A stretch of 64,000 bases of DNA from Trinickia acidisoli (lineage in GTDB: Bacteria; Pseudomonadota; Gammaproteobacteria; Burkholderiales; Burkholderiaceae): the NCBI RefSeq assembly GCF_017315725.1, contig NZ_JAFLRG010000001.1, positions 3,472,001 to 3,536,000 on the forward strand, in the 5' to 3' direction. How positions within the stretch are numbered: position 1 is the first letter of the stretch; every line of letters starts with the position of its first letter. Position numbers and translations under genes: made by a program. Of the stretch, positions 56,594 through 64,000 are shown in pieces. The notes under the pieces are model-generated. The model saw only the letters and a program-made list of their open reading frames with translations, was not told the origin of the DNA and searched no databases.

Positions 56594-57748
56594 TCAGAAC
56601 TTGGTCGTCATGCCGAATATCAACGCGACCTGATTCGGCGTGCCCGAACTCTCGTTCAGATCGCCGATCGTTCCGCCAGCCGGCACGATACTCGTCCCAT
56701 CTTGGCTGAAGGTCGTACCGTTCGCGTGCGAATAGGCACTGATCGCATAGAGCGTGGTGCGCTTGGACAGGAAGTACTGGAGCTCCGCGGCAACGTTGTT
56801 GTAGGTCGCCGAAGAAGCGCCGCTCGATTTCGTCAAGGTGTAGCCGACGTCGACCTGCGTCGATGGCGTCATCTGGTAACCCAGTGTGGCGGCGGCGGTA
56901 TTGAACGTCTCGGTCCGATTGAAGGCCGAATAATTTCCGTACGGCTTCCATTGCGCATTGCTGTACCGGATATTGGCGGTGATTCCGGCATGTTGATACT
57001 GAGCCGCGACATGGACGATCATGCGCGACCCGACGAACGGTACGCTTCCGTACAGCGGGGTCACCGAGTTGTTTTGCGTCTGGTCTGCCGTTCCGGCGCC
57101 ATCGGGGCCGTCCGTCCGAGCGTACACGTATCCGGCCGCGGCGCTGAATCCGCCGTGGGTATACGCTAGCGCGGCCGAGGTGGAGTTCTGCGATGCCAGG
57201 CTGCCGGCAACGCCGCCTAGCCCGTACATCAACTCCAATTGAAAGCCTGCGTAGATCGGGCTCGCGTATTTGACCGAGTTTTGCAATCGGAAGCTATTGT
57301 CGTTGTTGTCGGCATCGCCTGGGGTCGTAAACGCGGGGCCGTACACGTCGCCGGTCAGCGGTTGGACCAGATCGACCGTGGTATCCAGTTGCCGCCCGAG
57401 CGTGAGTGTCCCGAGGTTTTTGCTGGTAAGGCCCACCCAAGCCTTCTTCCCGAAGAGGCGCCCACCCTGGCTCAACTTACCGTTGTCGATATTGAAGCCG
57501 TTTTCCAGATCGAAGATCGCCTTATTGCCGCCGCCGAGATCTTCCTTGCCGAGTAACCCCCACTTGTTGGCCGTCAAGTCCGCGCCTTGCAGTTCCACCT
57601 GCGAATGTTGTCCGACATTGTTGTAATACGCGACCGCATCGTCGAGTTCGCCATATAACGTGACGGTGCTTTGCGCGTGCGCGAGCGATGCCAATGGCAA
57701 CGTGACGAGCGCGGCCACGATGGATCGGAAATAGACGGGTTCACCCAT
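56594..57748 (-). CDS. Gram-negative porin, second copy
   Basis: 384 residues from the ATG at 57746-57748 with AGGAGG upstream. Signal peptide about 1-25 (VAALVTLPLASLAHAQ), then STVTLYGELDDAVAYYNN, WGLLGKEDLGGGNKAIFDLENGF and a C-terminal MTTKF with the terminal Phe. The family is that of the first porin, with different loops. It lies upstream of the second IclR gene in the same direction. A palindrome is present in its leader. Confidence 0.93.
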   Translation of the reverse strand: MGEPVYFRSIVAALVTLPLASLAHAQSTVTLYGELDDAVAYYNNVGQHSQVELQGADLTANKWGLLGKEDLGGGNKAIFDLENGFNIDNGKLSQGGRLFGKKAWVGLTSKNLGTLTLGRQLDTTVDLVQPLTGDVYGPAFTTPGDADNNDNSFRLQNSVKYASPIYAGFQLELMYGLGGVAGSLASQNSTSAALAYTHGGFSAAAGYVYARTDGPDGAGTADQTQNNSVTPLYGSVPFVGSRMIVHVAAQYQHAGITANIRYSNAQWKPYGNYSAFNRTETFNTAAATLGYQMTPSTQVDVGYTLTKSSGASSATYNNVAAELQYFLSKRTTLYAISAYSHANGTTFSQDGTSIVPAGGTIGDLNESSGTPNQVALIFGMTTKF

Positions 57749-57766
57749 GACGACTCCTCCTATTAA

Positions 57767-57779
57767 TTAGGATTCCTAA
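57767..57779. promoter_or_regulatory. Palindrome upstream of the second porin
   Basis: TTAGGA-T-TCCTAA, preceded by the box ATTAATTAG (57762-57770) that recurs upstream of the beta-propeller gene. It lies about 20 bases upstream of the porin start. Candidate operator or part of the promoter. Confidence 0.35.
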
Positions 57780-57930
57780 ATTTTCGATTCGATTTATCGA
57801 TTCTTTTTCGACCCGAGGCAGGCGTTTTCGCGGCGTCGCGCACACACGGACGCAAGCACACGCGCACCCGACGCACCTTCGACCGCTACACACCATGCGC
57901 AGAGGAAGGAACGTCGCGCGAAGCCCCCCG

Positions 57931-57949
57931 CCGGTTCGGGCCGAACCGG
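57931..57949 (-). terminator. Possible terminator after the beta-propeller gene
   Basis: CCGGTTCGG and CCGAACCGG form a near-perfect inverted repeat about a dozen bases after the gene's stop. No T-run follows on the minus strand, so the call is weak. Confidence 0.3.
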
Positions 57950-57961
57950 TGCGAGCTCGAG

Positions 57962-58954
57962 TCAGACCGGCTCGAACACGTCTACCTTGTTGCTCTCGTT
58001 CAAATACACGAAGATCCGGTGCGTCCGCGGATCGACGGCCAATGTGTGGACGTTCTTTTCCGTATGCAGGTGATCGACAACCTGGCGGGTGTCGAGATCG
58101 ATGACATCCACGTCGCCGGACTTGTCGCCAAGGAAAATGCGCCGGGCGGCGACATCGATGGCCGTCTGGTCGATATTGCCTCCCTCGAACGGAACGGTCG
58201 CGACGAGCTTGCCGTCGGCATCGACGATCAGCACTTTCTCGTCACGGCTACCGATGATCAGGTGCTTGCCTTGGCTGTCGTACACCATCGGCTTGGCATC
58301 TTTCTTCAGGTGAAAATTCCATACGTCGACGACCTTTTGCGTGTCCGGATCGATCACGTCGATGACGTTATCGACAGGCTGATAGATCCGTCCCAGCGCC
58401 TGCTCATAAAGGTTGACATCGGGACCGTGTTTGGCCGGTTGCGGTGTCAGTGCGATTTGCGCCACCTTTGTGAACGGCGGTTGATCCATGAATACCGTCT
58501 CGGTGTCGCTGTCGTCGTTGGCAACGTACACGCGGCCGTTGCGCGTATCGAGTGCCACGCCGTCCGGTCCTTTACCGGCGGTATCGACGGCCGCGACTTG
58601 CTTGTCGGTTCGCTTGTCGATGACGACCAGCTTGTTGTTCGCCGCATCGGCGACAAAGGCAAACTTGTCGTTCAGCGCAATGCCGTTTCCGTCTTCGATG
58701 CCGGCGATCGTCGCCTTCACGCCGAGCGTATCGGCATCGAGCACCACGACGTCGTGATCGGGCGATTGCGCCAGCCAGATTTCACGCGTGGCCGGATCGA
58801 ACACGACCCAGTCGCCGTGGCCGCCCTTACCGGGCAAATCGATCGTCTTGACGAGCTTGTAGTGCGTCGCCGTACTTGCGTTGGCGCTTGTAGGGCCGGC
58901 GATGGCGCACGCCATCGCGATGGCGAGACAAGCCGTTTTGAAGAGAGGTCGCAT
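57962..58954 (-). CDS. Exported YncE-like beta-propeller protein
   Basis: 330 residues from the ATG at 58952-58954. Signal peptide about 1-26 (FKTACLAIAMACAIAGPTSANA). Then repeated blades with the YVTN-type pattern (VVFDPATREIWLAQ, LDTRNGRVYVAND, VIDPDTQKVVDVWNF, VDVIDLDTRQVVDHL). Periplasmic, with unknown ligand. Related proteins bind metabolites or serve as surface proteins. A strong palindrome lies in its promoter region. Confidence 0.88.
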   Translation of the reverse strand: MRPLFKTACLAIAMACAIAGPTSANASTATHYKLVKTIDLPGKGGHGDWVVFDPATREIWLAQSPDHDVVVLDADTLGVKATIAGIEDGNGIALNDKFAFVADAANNKLVVIDKRTDKQVAAVDTAGKGPDGVALDTRNGRVYVANDDSDTETVFMDQPPFTKVAQIALTPQPAKHGPDVNLYEQALGRIYQPVDNVIDVIDPDTQKVVDVWNFHLKKDAKPMVYDSQGKHLIIGSRDEKVLIVDADGKLVATVPFEGGNIDQTAIDVAARRIFLGDKSGDVDVIDLDTRQVVDHLHTEKNVHTLAVDPRTHRIFVYLNESNKVDVFEPV

Positions 58955-59250
58955 TGTGTCTCCTGTTGTTTTGATATTTCAGCATTCTTGACTTCAGCCG
59001 CGCCTCGAATTAATTAGTACTACGAACTAATTAAATGAGACCGACTCGAAATCCATCCGCGCCCCCTCGCAACGCAGTTCGCCCGGCCGTACTGCCCGCT
59101 TGTCGAACTATCGCAGCGCGAGCCCGCTGCCTGCGTCGCATCGAAAGCGGGTTCGATGACGACCGCACGCTCGGCACACTGTCCGGCACGCAAACCTATG
59201 CGGTAGTGCGTACGGACAGATCACGGCCGATGTCTCGGGGGGAACGTGGA
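58955..59250. other. 296-base promoter and intergenic region
   Basis: No gene is visible. It contains the 25-bp palindrome at 59010-59034. The rest, towards the VOC gene that ends at 59251, is GC-rich and featureless. Confidence 0.5.
59010..59034. promoter_or_regulatory. 25-bp palindromic operator upstream of the beta-propeller gene
   Basis: TTAATTAGT and ACTAATTAA are perfect 9-bp arms around ACTACGA. It lies about 56 bases upstream of the start codon at 58954, a normal distance for repressor binding. Geometry suits MarR- or TetR-type dimers. No such regulator is adjacent. Confidence 0.55.
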
Positions 59251-59631
59251 CTATTTCTCGTTGTATCGGCCGGGCTTCACGACTTCCGCAATCGTGCCGT
59301 CAGGCGCACGGAACTTGAGCGCGCCCTCGCCTTTCGCGGAGAGAATTTCGCCGCCGTAGGTCTTGATCCTCTCGGCCACCGCTTCCTGATCGTCGACCGT
59401 GACGCCCCAGTGGTGCAGACGCGGCCCGGGCCCCGCCAGTTGGGCTTCATGCGCCTCTTCGCTGTCGTACTTCATGAGCGTGAAGTCGATATGCCCATCG
59501 GTCATGTGCCGGGAGATGTGTTGCCGATTACGCCCGGTCTTGACCTCCGTGAAGCCGAACACTTCGGTATAAAAGCGGGTGGCGGCCTCGAGATCATCGA
59601 CTTTGACTGCGAGGTGAACGATGCGTGACAT
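59251..59631 (-). CDS. VOC-family protein (glyoxalase-like)
   Basis: 126 residues from the ATG at 59629-59631, which has GGAG upstream. Single VOC module: IVHLAVKVDDLEAATRFYTEVFGF, then RLHHWGVTVDDQEAVAERI and FRAPDGTIAEVVKPG. Metal ligands are plausible at HLAV, HHWG and the Glu of IAEVV. The substrate is unknown. It follows the Bug-type binding protein with a 31-base gap, so it probably belongs to the same uptake/catabolic transcript. Confidence 0.8.
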   Translation of the reverse strand: MSRIVHLAVKVDDLEAATRFYTEVFGFTEVKTGRNRQHISRHMTDGHIDFTLMKYDSEEAHEAQLAGPGPRLHHWGVTVDDQEAVAERIKTYGGEILSAKGEGALKFRAPDGTIAEVVKPGRYNEK

Positions 59632-59662
59632 TGAATTCTCCATTTGAAACGGTGACAAAAGC

Positions 59663-60664
59663 TTACTTTTTGGCGAGACCCAGTTCGCCCAGCAGGGGCG
59701 TCAAGCGCGTGCGCTCGTTTTGCAGAAAGACACGTGTAGCCGCGCTGTTTCGATAGTCCGCGGTCCACAAGTTGCGCTTGACCGCAGCGGCCCATTGCGG
59801 GGACGACGTCGCTTTTTGCAGCGCGTTGTCCCACCAAGCAACCTCGGCAGGCGTCATGCCCTTCGGACCCACCAACACGCGCCATGTCGTGAAATCGACA
59901 TCGACGCCCTGCTCCTTCCACGTCGGGACGTCCGCGAGCGCGCCCTGTTCCCGATGGCCGCCTGCGATCGCAATCAATCGCACACGCTTGGCCTCGCTCG
60001 GGCCCAAGACGACACCGGCAGGCGTCGCCGCTACCGTGACATGCCCGCCCATCAGCGACGTGACCGCTTCGCCGCCCGAATCGAAGAAGACCATCTTCAG
60101 CTTCGTCGGGTCCACGCCGGCCGCCTTGACGACGAGCGCGGCGGCATCGTGACTCTGTCCACCGGGCGAGCTCGACACCGCAAAGCTCACCGCCGACGGA
60201 TTTTTCTTGATCATCTGCAGCAGATCCTGGCCGCTTTTCACCGGGGAATCCTCCGGCGCCGAAAACACCACTTGTTCGGTGACCAACACGGCGAGCGGCG
60301 TCACGTCATCGAGGCCCAGCGTGCTTTGCCCGGTGATTCGATTGGTAATCAACGGCAGCGCCTGCACACTCACGTAATCACCGTCCCCTTGATGGGAGTT
60401 GATGTAGGCCAGCCCAACCGTTCCCCCACCGCCAGGGCGATTGACCACGGTGATCGGTTTGCTGGATAGCTTCTGCTGCTCGAGGACGCTCTGCAACGTC
60501 CGGCCCACCAGATCCAAGCCGCCGCCGGCTGCGCTCGGCACGACGATCTCGACGGGCCGGCGCGGCTGCCAACTATCAGCCGCGCGTGCGGTGGTCACTT
60601 GCGCGCCGAGCAATGCGAGGCATGTCGCGACGATCGCTCGATACGTCCATCTGTTCCCTGCCAT
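59663..60664 (-). CDS. Bug-family substrate-binding protein (tripartite tricarboxylate transporter type)
   Basis: 333 residues. Signal peptide about 1-28 ending ARA-AD. The mature protein begins PRRPVEIVVPSAAGGGLDLVGR, the hallmark of Bug (TctC-like) periplasmic binding proteins, which bind organic acids. It ends LLGELGLAKK. It is expressed on its own side of a 303-base gap from tctA/tctB and the chromate-type transporter genes, so it may be their binding protein. The ligand is unknown. Confidence 0.9.
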   Translation of the reverse strand: MAGNRWTYRAIVATCLALLGAQVTTARAADSWQPRRPVEIVVPSAAGGGLDLVGRTLQSVLEQQKLSSKPITVVNRPGGGGTVGLAYINSHQGDGDYVSVQALPLITNRITGQSTLGLDDVTPLAVLVTEQVVFSAPEDSPVKSGQDLLQMIKKNPSAVSFAVSSSPGGQSHDAAALVVKAAGVDPTKLKMVFFDSGGEAVTSLMGGHVTVAATPAGVVLGPSEAKRVRLIAIAGGHREQGALADVPTWKEQGVDVDFTTWRVLVGPKGMTPAEVAWWDNALQKATSSPQWAAAVKRNLWTADYRNSAATRVFLQNERTRLTPLLGELGLAKK

Positions 60665-60967
60665 TCGTTGTCTCCTGAAACATCTTGGGTTGATTGCGCC
60701 CGGCTTCGCGGCTCAGCAGCCAAGCCGGGGTTCAAGCGCTTACTGCTGGCCGCATGAACGGGGTGAGCATCAGGCCAGCGTCGATGATGAAGTTGTAGAC
60801 TGTCATATGCTAAATGTCAACATTTTCCAAAAACGTAGCAACAGGACCTTCCTCTCGTGCGGGCGCTTCCACGCCCCCGGCGCTGCGACCCGAGGCATAT
60901 CCCGCGTACCGCCAAAGCGCCGCATCGTTTTCCAAACGAGCGCGACGTAATCCCGTCCTACAGATAC
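60665..60967. other. 303-base intergenic region upstream of the Bug gene
   Basis: It contains the palindrome AAATGTCAACATTT (60812-60825; arms AAATG/CATTT) and a 24-codon open frame on the minus strand (60732-60806, MTVYNFIIDAG...). That frame lacks a ribosome binding site and may be a gene remnant. It must hold the promoter of the Bug gene. Confidence 0.45.
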
Positions 60968-61501
60968 CTACAGATACCCTATGACCACATCGAGTAGCCC
61001 CGCTCCAAACAGTACGACGAGCGTATGGCACCGAGGTCTGCCCAAAAAGACCAGCATCGCGACGGCGGCAATCCCGGCGGAGGTCCACGTCGAAGGCGCA
61101 GCGCGCAGCACCGATAACGCGCTCGCGAGCATGAGCCCCGTTGCGACGGGCGCAAGCCCGCGCTCGGCCACGCTATGCCACCGATGGCGATCGTGCCGCG
61201 CCCATGCCACCGTTACCGCGTACGCCAGGACAGACGAGGGAACGAAGAGCGCCACCGAAGCGACCAGTGCGCCCAGCCATCCCGCGGCTTTCCATCCGAT
61301 CAGCGTCGTCAGAAGCGCACCCGGTCCCGGCGCGGCGCGCGACAGGGCAAACAGCTCCACGAAATCGGTCTGTGTCACCCATCGATGCACGGTGACGGCC
61401 TGCACGCCGATATCCGCCACGATGCTTTGACCGCCGCCGATGGAAAGCAACGACAGCGGCGCAAATACGGCAACGAGTTGCAAGTAGACGTTATCGCGCA
61501 C
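60968..61501 (-). CDS. Chromate-type transporter, second half-size subunit
   Basis: 177 residues if started at the GTG at 61499-61501. A TTG 15 codons earlier is the alternative. Hydrophobic throughout, about five helices, with the CHR-domain features LSIGGGQSIVADI and LFALSRAAPGPGALLTTLIGW. Short-chain CHR proteins occur as tandem pairs that together form a full transporter. It overlaps its partner slightly. Chromate export is the named role of the family; other anions are possible. Confidence 0.82.
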   Translation of the reverse strand: MRDNVYLQLVAVFAPLSLLSIGGGQSIVADIGVQAVTVHRWVTQTDFVELFALSRAAPGPGALLTTLIGWKAAGWLGALVASVALFVPSSVLAYAVTVAWARHDRHRWHSVAERGLAPVATGLMLASALSVLRAAPSTWTSAGIAAVAMLVFLGRPRCHTLVVLFGAGLLDVVIGYL

Positions 61502-62063
61502 GCCGGCCACCTTTGCAGGCCAACGCCAAGCCGGCAACGCCGACAATGAGCGCCACGGGTACCAGAGGCCAACGCATCACCCCTACCGCAATGAACACCG
61601 CGACGATCGGCACGAGCATCGCGACTTGCCTGGCGAGGATCGCTTTAGCGCTCCGCATGGCGACCGATGCGGTCATGCCGATCGCCGCCGCCGCGACACC
61701 CTCCAGAAACCGGTGCAGCCACTCGATCTGCGCGAACTCGCGAAATCCGGTCGCGCACAATACGATGACGATCATCGGCGGCAACAGCAGCGAAGCGGTA
61801 GCCAATACGCTGCCGATCGCGCCTCGCAGTCGGTAGCCGATGTAGATCGACAAGTTGACCACATTCGAGCCAGGCACGATCTGGCCAAGCGTCAGCGCAC
61901 CGAGAAACTCGTCGTCGCTCATCCAGCTCCGCCGCGTGACGACCTCTCGGTAGATCCACGCGGAGAGCCCACCGCCGAAACTCGTCAAACCCACGCGCGC
62001 AAACAGCAAGACGATCTCTCGCAACGATACGTTTGCCGTGCCTCTTTCCAATGCGATGCTCAT
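61491..62063 (-). CDS. Chromate-type transporter, first half-size subunit
   Basis: 190 residues from the ATG at 62061-62063. CHR-domain motifs are FARVGLTSFGGGLSAWIYREVV, and LGALTLGQIVPGSNVVNLSIYIGYRLRG. Five to six hydrophobic helices. It lies 29 bases after tctA in the same direction, so the pair is apparently co-transcribed with the tricarboxylate transporter, an uncommon association. Confidence 0.85.
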   Translation of the reverse strand: MSIALERGTANVSLREIVLLFARVGLTSFGGGLSAWIYREVVTRRSWMSDDEFLGALTLGQIVPGSNVVNLSIYIGYRLRGAIGSVLATASLLLPPMIVIVLCATGFREFAQIEWLHRFLEGVAAAAIGMTASVAMRSAKAILARQVAMLVPIVAVFIAVGVMRWPLVPVALIVGVAGLALACKGGRRAR

Positions 62064-62092
62064 ATCGACTCGCCTTGACGCAGCCGCCGCGC

Positions 62093-63637
62093 TCAGCGAG
62101 GCTCGTCCACCAGTTGAGGATCCACGAGCCGGCCACGCAGCACCTTCGAGAGCGTGACCATCTCTTTGCGACGGCTCCAGACCGAGGCCGCGATGCTCAC
62201 CAACGCGCAACCGAGCAAGACCGCCGATATCGGGCTGCGCACGAACGTCATCGGATCGCCATTCGAAATCGTCAGTGCCTGGCGAAACGATTGCTCGAGC
62301 GTATGGCCGAGAATCAGGCCGAACAGAAGCGGCGCCTTCGGAATATCGAACTTGCGGAACACATAGCCCACCGCACCGAAGAACAGTGCGAGGAACAAAT
62401 CGAACGTATCGTTATTGAACGAATACACCCCTGTCGACGCGATCACGAGGATCACGCATAAAAGCACACGCGGCGGGACATAGAGGATGCGTGACAGGAT
62501 CCCGACCAGCGGAAGGTTCAGAACGAGCAGCATGATGTTGCCCACGTACATGCTCGCGATGAGGCCCCAGACGAGATTCGGCTGCGAATGAAAGAGCATC
62601 GGCCCCGGCTGCATGCCGTACATGATGAATGCACCCATAATGACCGCGGTCGCGCCCGAGCCCGGCACGCCGAGCGCCAGCAGGTGCACGAATGCCCCGC
62701 AGCTATCGGCATTGGTGGCCGCCTCCGGGGCCGCGACGCCTTCGATCGCGCCATGCCCGAACTCCTCCGGGTGCTTCGACAGCTTCTTCTCCAGCACGTA
62801 GGACAGCATGGCCGAAAGCGTACCGCCCAGCCCAGGCGCTGCCCCGCAAAGAAATCCGACGAACGAGCCGCGAAAGATCGCGGGGCGGGCACGGCGCCAT
62901 TCGGCGCGAGTGAACCAGAGCTTGCCCTCGACGCGCACCGTGTGTAGCGTGCCGCCGAGCGCGCCTTCCACCATTCGGCTCACCTCGGAGATGGCAAATA
63001 GGCCTACGACGACTACGAGAAAATTCACGCGATCCTGCAACTGGACGAAGCCGAGCGTGAAACGTGCAACCCCGCTTTGCAAATCGATGCCCACCGTTGC
63101 CAATCCGAGCCCCAGAAACACCGCCAACATCCCTTTCGCGAGCGACTTGCCGGTCAGCGCGCTCACGGTGGACAGCGCGAAGCAAATCAGCGCGAAATAT
63201 TCGGTCGGCCCGAAATGCAGCGCGAAGGCGGCGAGGGGCGCGGCCACGAACGTGAGCGCCGTCACGCCCAGCATGCCGGCGATGAACGAGCTCACCGCGG
63301 CAATCGCGAGCGTTGCCGCCGCTCGGCCTTTCCTCGCGAGTGGATAGCCGTCGAGCACCGTCATCACCGCGGCCGCATCGCCGGGCGTATTCAGCAAGAT
63401 CGCCGTCACCGCGCCCCCGTACATGCATCCGTAATAGATGCCGGTGAGCATCATCAACGCCGAGGTCGGGTCCATGCCGAACGTGACGGGGATCAGCAAT
63501 GCGATGCCCGCCGAAGGCCCGATGCCAGGCAAGTGGCTGATCATCGTGCCGATGAACACGCCGATCAGCGTATAAAGCAAATGCGTCGGCGTCGCCGCGA
63601 TGCTGAGCCCGTGGATGATTCCGTGCAAACTGTCCAT
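62093..63637 (-). CDS. tctA: TctA, large membrane subunit of a tripartite tricarboxylate transporter
   Basis: 514 residues, normal for TctA, with about a dozen hydrophobic helices. Conserved: FIGTMISHLPGIGPSAGIALLIPVTFGMDPTSALMMLTGIYYGCMYGGAVTAILLNTPGDA and the repeated GAAPGLGGTLSAMLSY. It works with TctB and a periplasmic TctC/Bug protein to import carboxylates by secondary transport. It follows tctB with a 12-base gap. Confidence 0.95.
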   Translation of the reverse strand: MDSLHGIIHGLSIAATPTHLLYTLIGVFIGTMISHLPGIGPSAGIALLIPVTFGMDPTSALMMLTGIYYGCMYGGAVTAILLNTPGDAAAVMTVLDGYPLARKGRAAATLAIAAVSSFIAGMLGVTALTFVAAPLAAFALHFGPTEYFALICFALSTVSALTGKSLAKGMLAVFLGLGLATVGIDLQSGVARFTLGFVQLQDRVNFLVVVVGLFAISEVSRMVEGALGGTLHTVRVEGKLWFTRAEWRRARPAIFRGSFVGFLCGAAPGLGGTLSAMLSYVLEKKLSKHPEEFGHGAIEGVAAPEAATNADSCGAFVHLLALGVPGSGATAVIMGAFIMYGMQPGPMLFHSQPNLVWGLIASMYVGNIMLLVLNLPLVGILSRILYVPPRVLLCVILVIASTGVYSFNNDTFDLFLALFFGAVGYVFRKFDIPKAPLLFGLILGHTLEQSFRQALTISNGDPMTFVRSPISAVLLGCALVSIAASVWSRRKEMVTLSKVLRGRLVDPQLVDEPR

Positions 63638-63649
63638 GTCCCGGCTGCC

Positions 63650-64000
63650 TCAAAATGGAAGAAGGCCCGTCGGCATCGGAACACCGAGAAGCTGAGCAAA
63701 CAGCAGATCGAGAACGATCGTCACGCCTAGCGCGATCAAAAGATTCGACTTGAGCCGTTTGCGATTGAAATAGGCGAGCAGACCGAACAGGAATGCCGAG
63801 GTGGAAATCAGGTAGCCGAGCCGCTCGAAGCACGCGTAGTACACGCCCGTCCACACGAGCATGCCTATGAGGACGAAATAGTGGCCCTTCGACTGCTGGG
63901 CCTGCTCGTGTCCCTGCTCTTGTCCCTGCGTGTCCGACACCTCGTTTGTTTCGACGGCCTTCGGCTCATGGGCATGCGAAGCGCGCCGGCCTTTCGTCTC
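63650..64000 (-). CDS. tctB: TctB, small membrane subunit of the tricarboxylate transporter (cut by window edge)
   Basis: The reading frame remains open to the right edge, so the true start is outside. A GTG at 63938-63940 within it is not a convincing start because the first TctB helix would be missing. The visible part has a charged Gln/Glu/His-rich loop (about 40 residues), then three hydrophobic helices (FVLIGMLVWTGVYYACF, YLISTSAFLFGLLAYF, NLLIALGVTIVLDLLFAQLLGV) and the typical LGVPMPTGLLPF end. Confidence 0.85.
   Translation of the reverse strand, partial: ETKGRRASHAHEPKAVETNEVSDTQGQEQGHEQAQQSKGHYFVLIGMLVWTGVYYACFERLGYLISTSAFLFGLLAYFNRKRLKSNLLIALGVTIVLDLLFAQLLGVPMPTGLLPF

Overview
The window is high-GC DNA with the gene content and order of a Betaproteobacterium of the family Burkholderiaceae (Burkholderia sensu lato, for example Paraburkholderia, Trinickia or Caballeronia). 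The signs are the fmdB-DUF502-aspS-nudB-clsB block, the ubiE/ubiJ/ubiB block with a Tim44-domain gene inserted, a DUF3683-type FAD/Fe-S oxidoreductase, several Burkholderia-type porins and a Bug-family binding protein. I see no rRNA, tRNA, CRISPR array, prophage or insertion sequence. The assignment comes from reading proteins and gene order only.

Positions 1-36.9 kb look like core chromosome. From the left: the start of a membrane sensor, probably a chemotaxis receptor, behind a sigma-28-like promoter; a nitrate-reductase-associated protein divergent from fdhD; a TetR-controlled fatty-acid beta-oxidation operon read right to left (tetR, acyl-CoA dehydrogenase, FadN-type dehydrogenase/hydratase, thiolase, enoyl-CoA isomerase); the fmdB-DUF502-aspS-nudB-clsB group; ubiquinone genes (ubiE, Tim44 protein, ubiJ, ubiB) with HIT, DUF971 and TPMT-like genes; the 1343-residue FAD/Fe-S oxidoreductase; ilvA and queF; a divergent D-amino-acid pair (D-aminoacylase and D-serine-dehydratase-like enzyme); a MarR/MFS efflux operon; an EcsC protein and an HSL-type esterase with overlapping 3' ends; and small exported proteins plus a lytic transglycosylase.

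Positions 37-64 kb look accessory. An AT-rich leader precedes a compact three-gene cassette at 37.4-40.3 kb: TupA-like ATP-grasp, a protein resembling DUF6875, and an O-methyltransferase. Then comes a tightly packed 14-gene catabolic operon on the minus strand (53.9 to 40.4 kb). It encodes a three-component Rieske oxygenase, a diol-type SDR, a VOC ring-cleavage-type dioxygenase, an alpha/beta hydrolase, an aldehyde dehydrogenase, a cupin, a ThDP-dependent enzyme, an L-aspartate-dehydrogenase-like protein, a second SDR without the catalytic Tyr/Lys, an embedded IclR regulator and an MFS importer. Parts of it fit a meta-cleavage pathway. The ThDP enzyme, aspartate dehydrogenase and degenerate SDR do not, so the substrate may be a nitrogen-containing aromatic, or the module may be undescribed. 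A porin gene is divergent from this operon, and the region between them carries two matching palindromes that look like IclR operators. A second, paralogous IclR, a second porin and an exported beta-propeller protein follow.

The right end holds a VOC protein, a Bug binding protein, a split chromate-type transporter pair, and tctA and tctB of a tripartite tricarboxylate transporter. tctB is cut by the window edge.

The main candidates for something undescribed are the Rieske/aspartate-dehydrogenase operon and the ATP-grasp/DUF6875-like/methyltransferase cassette.
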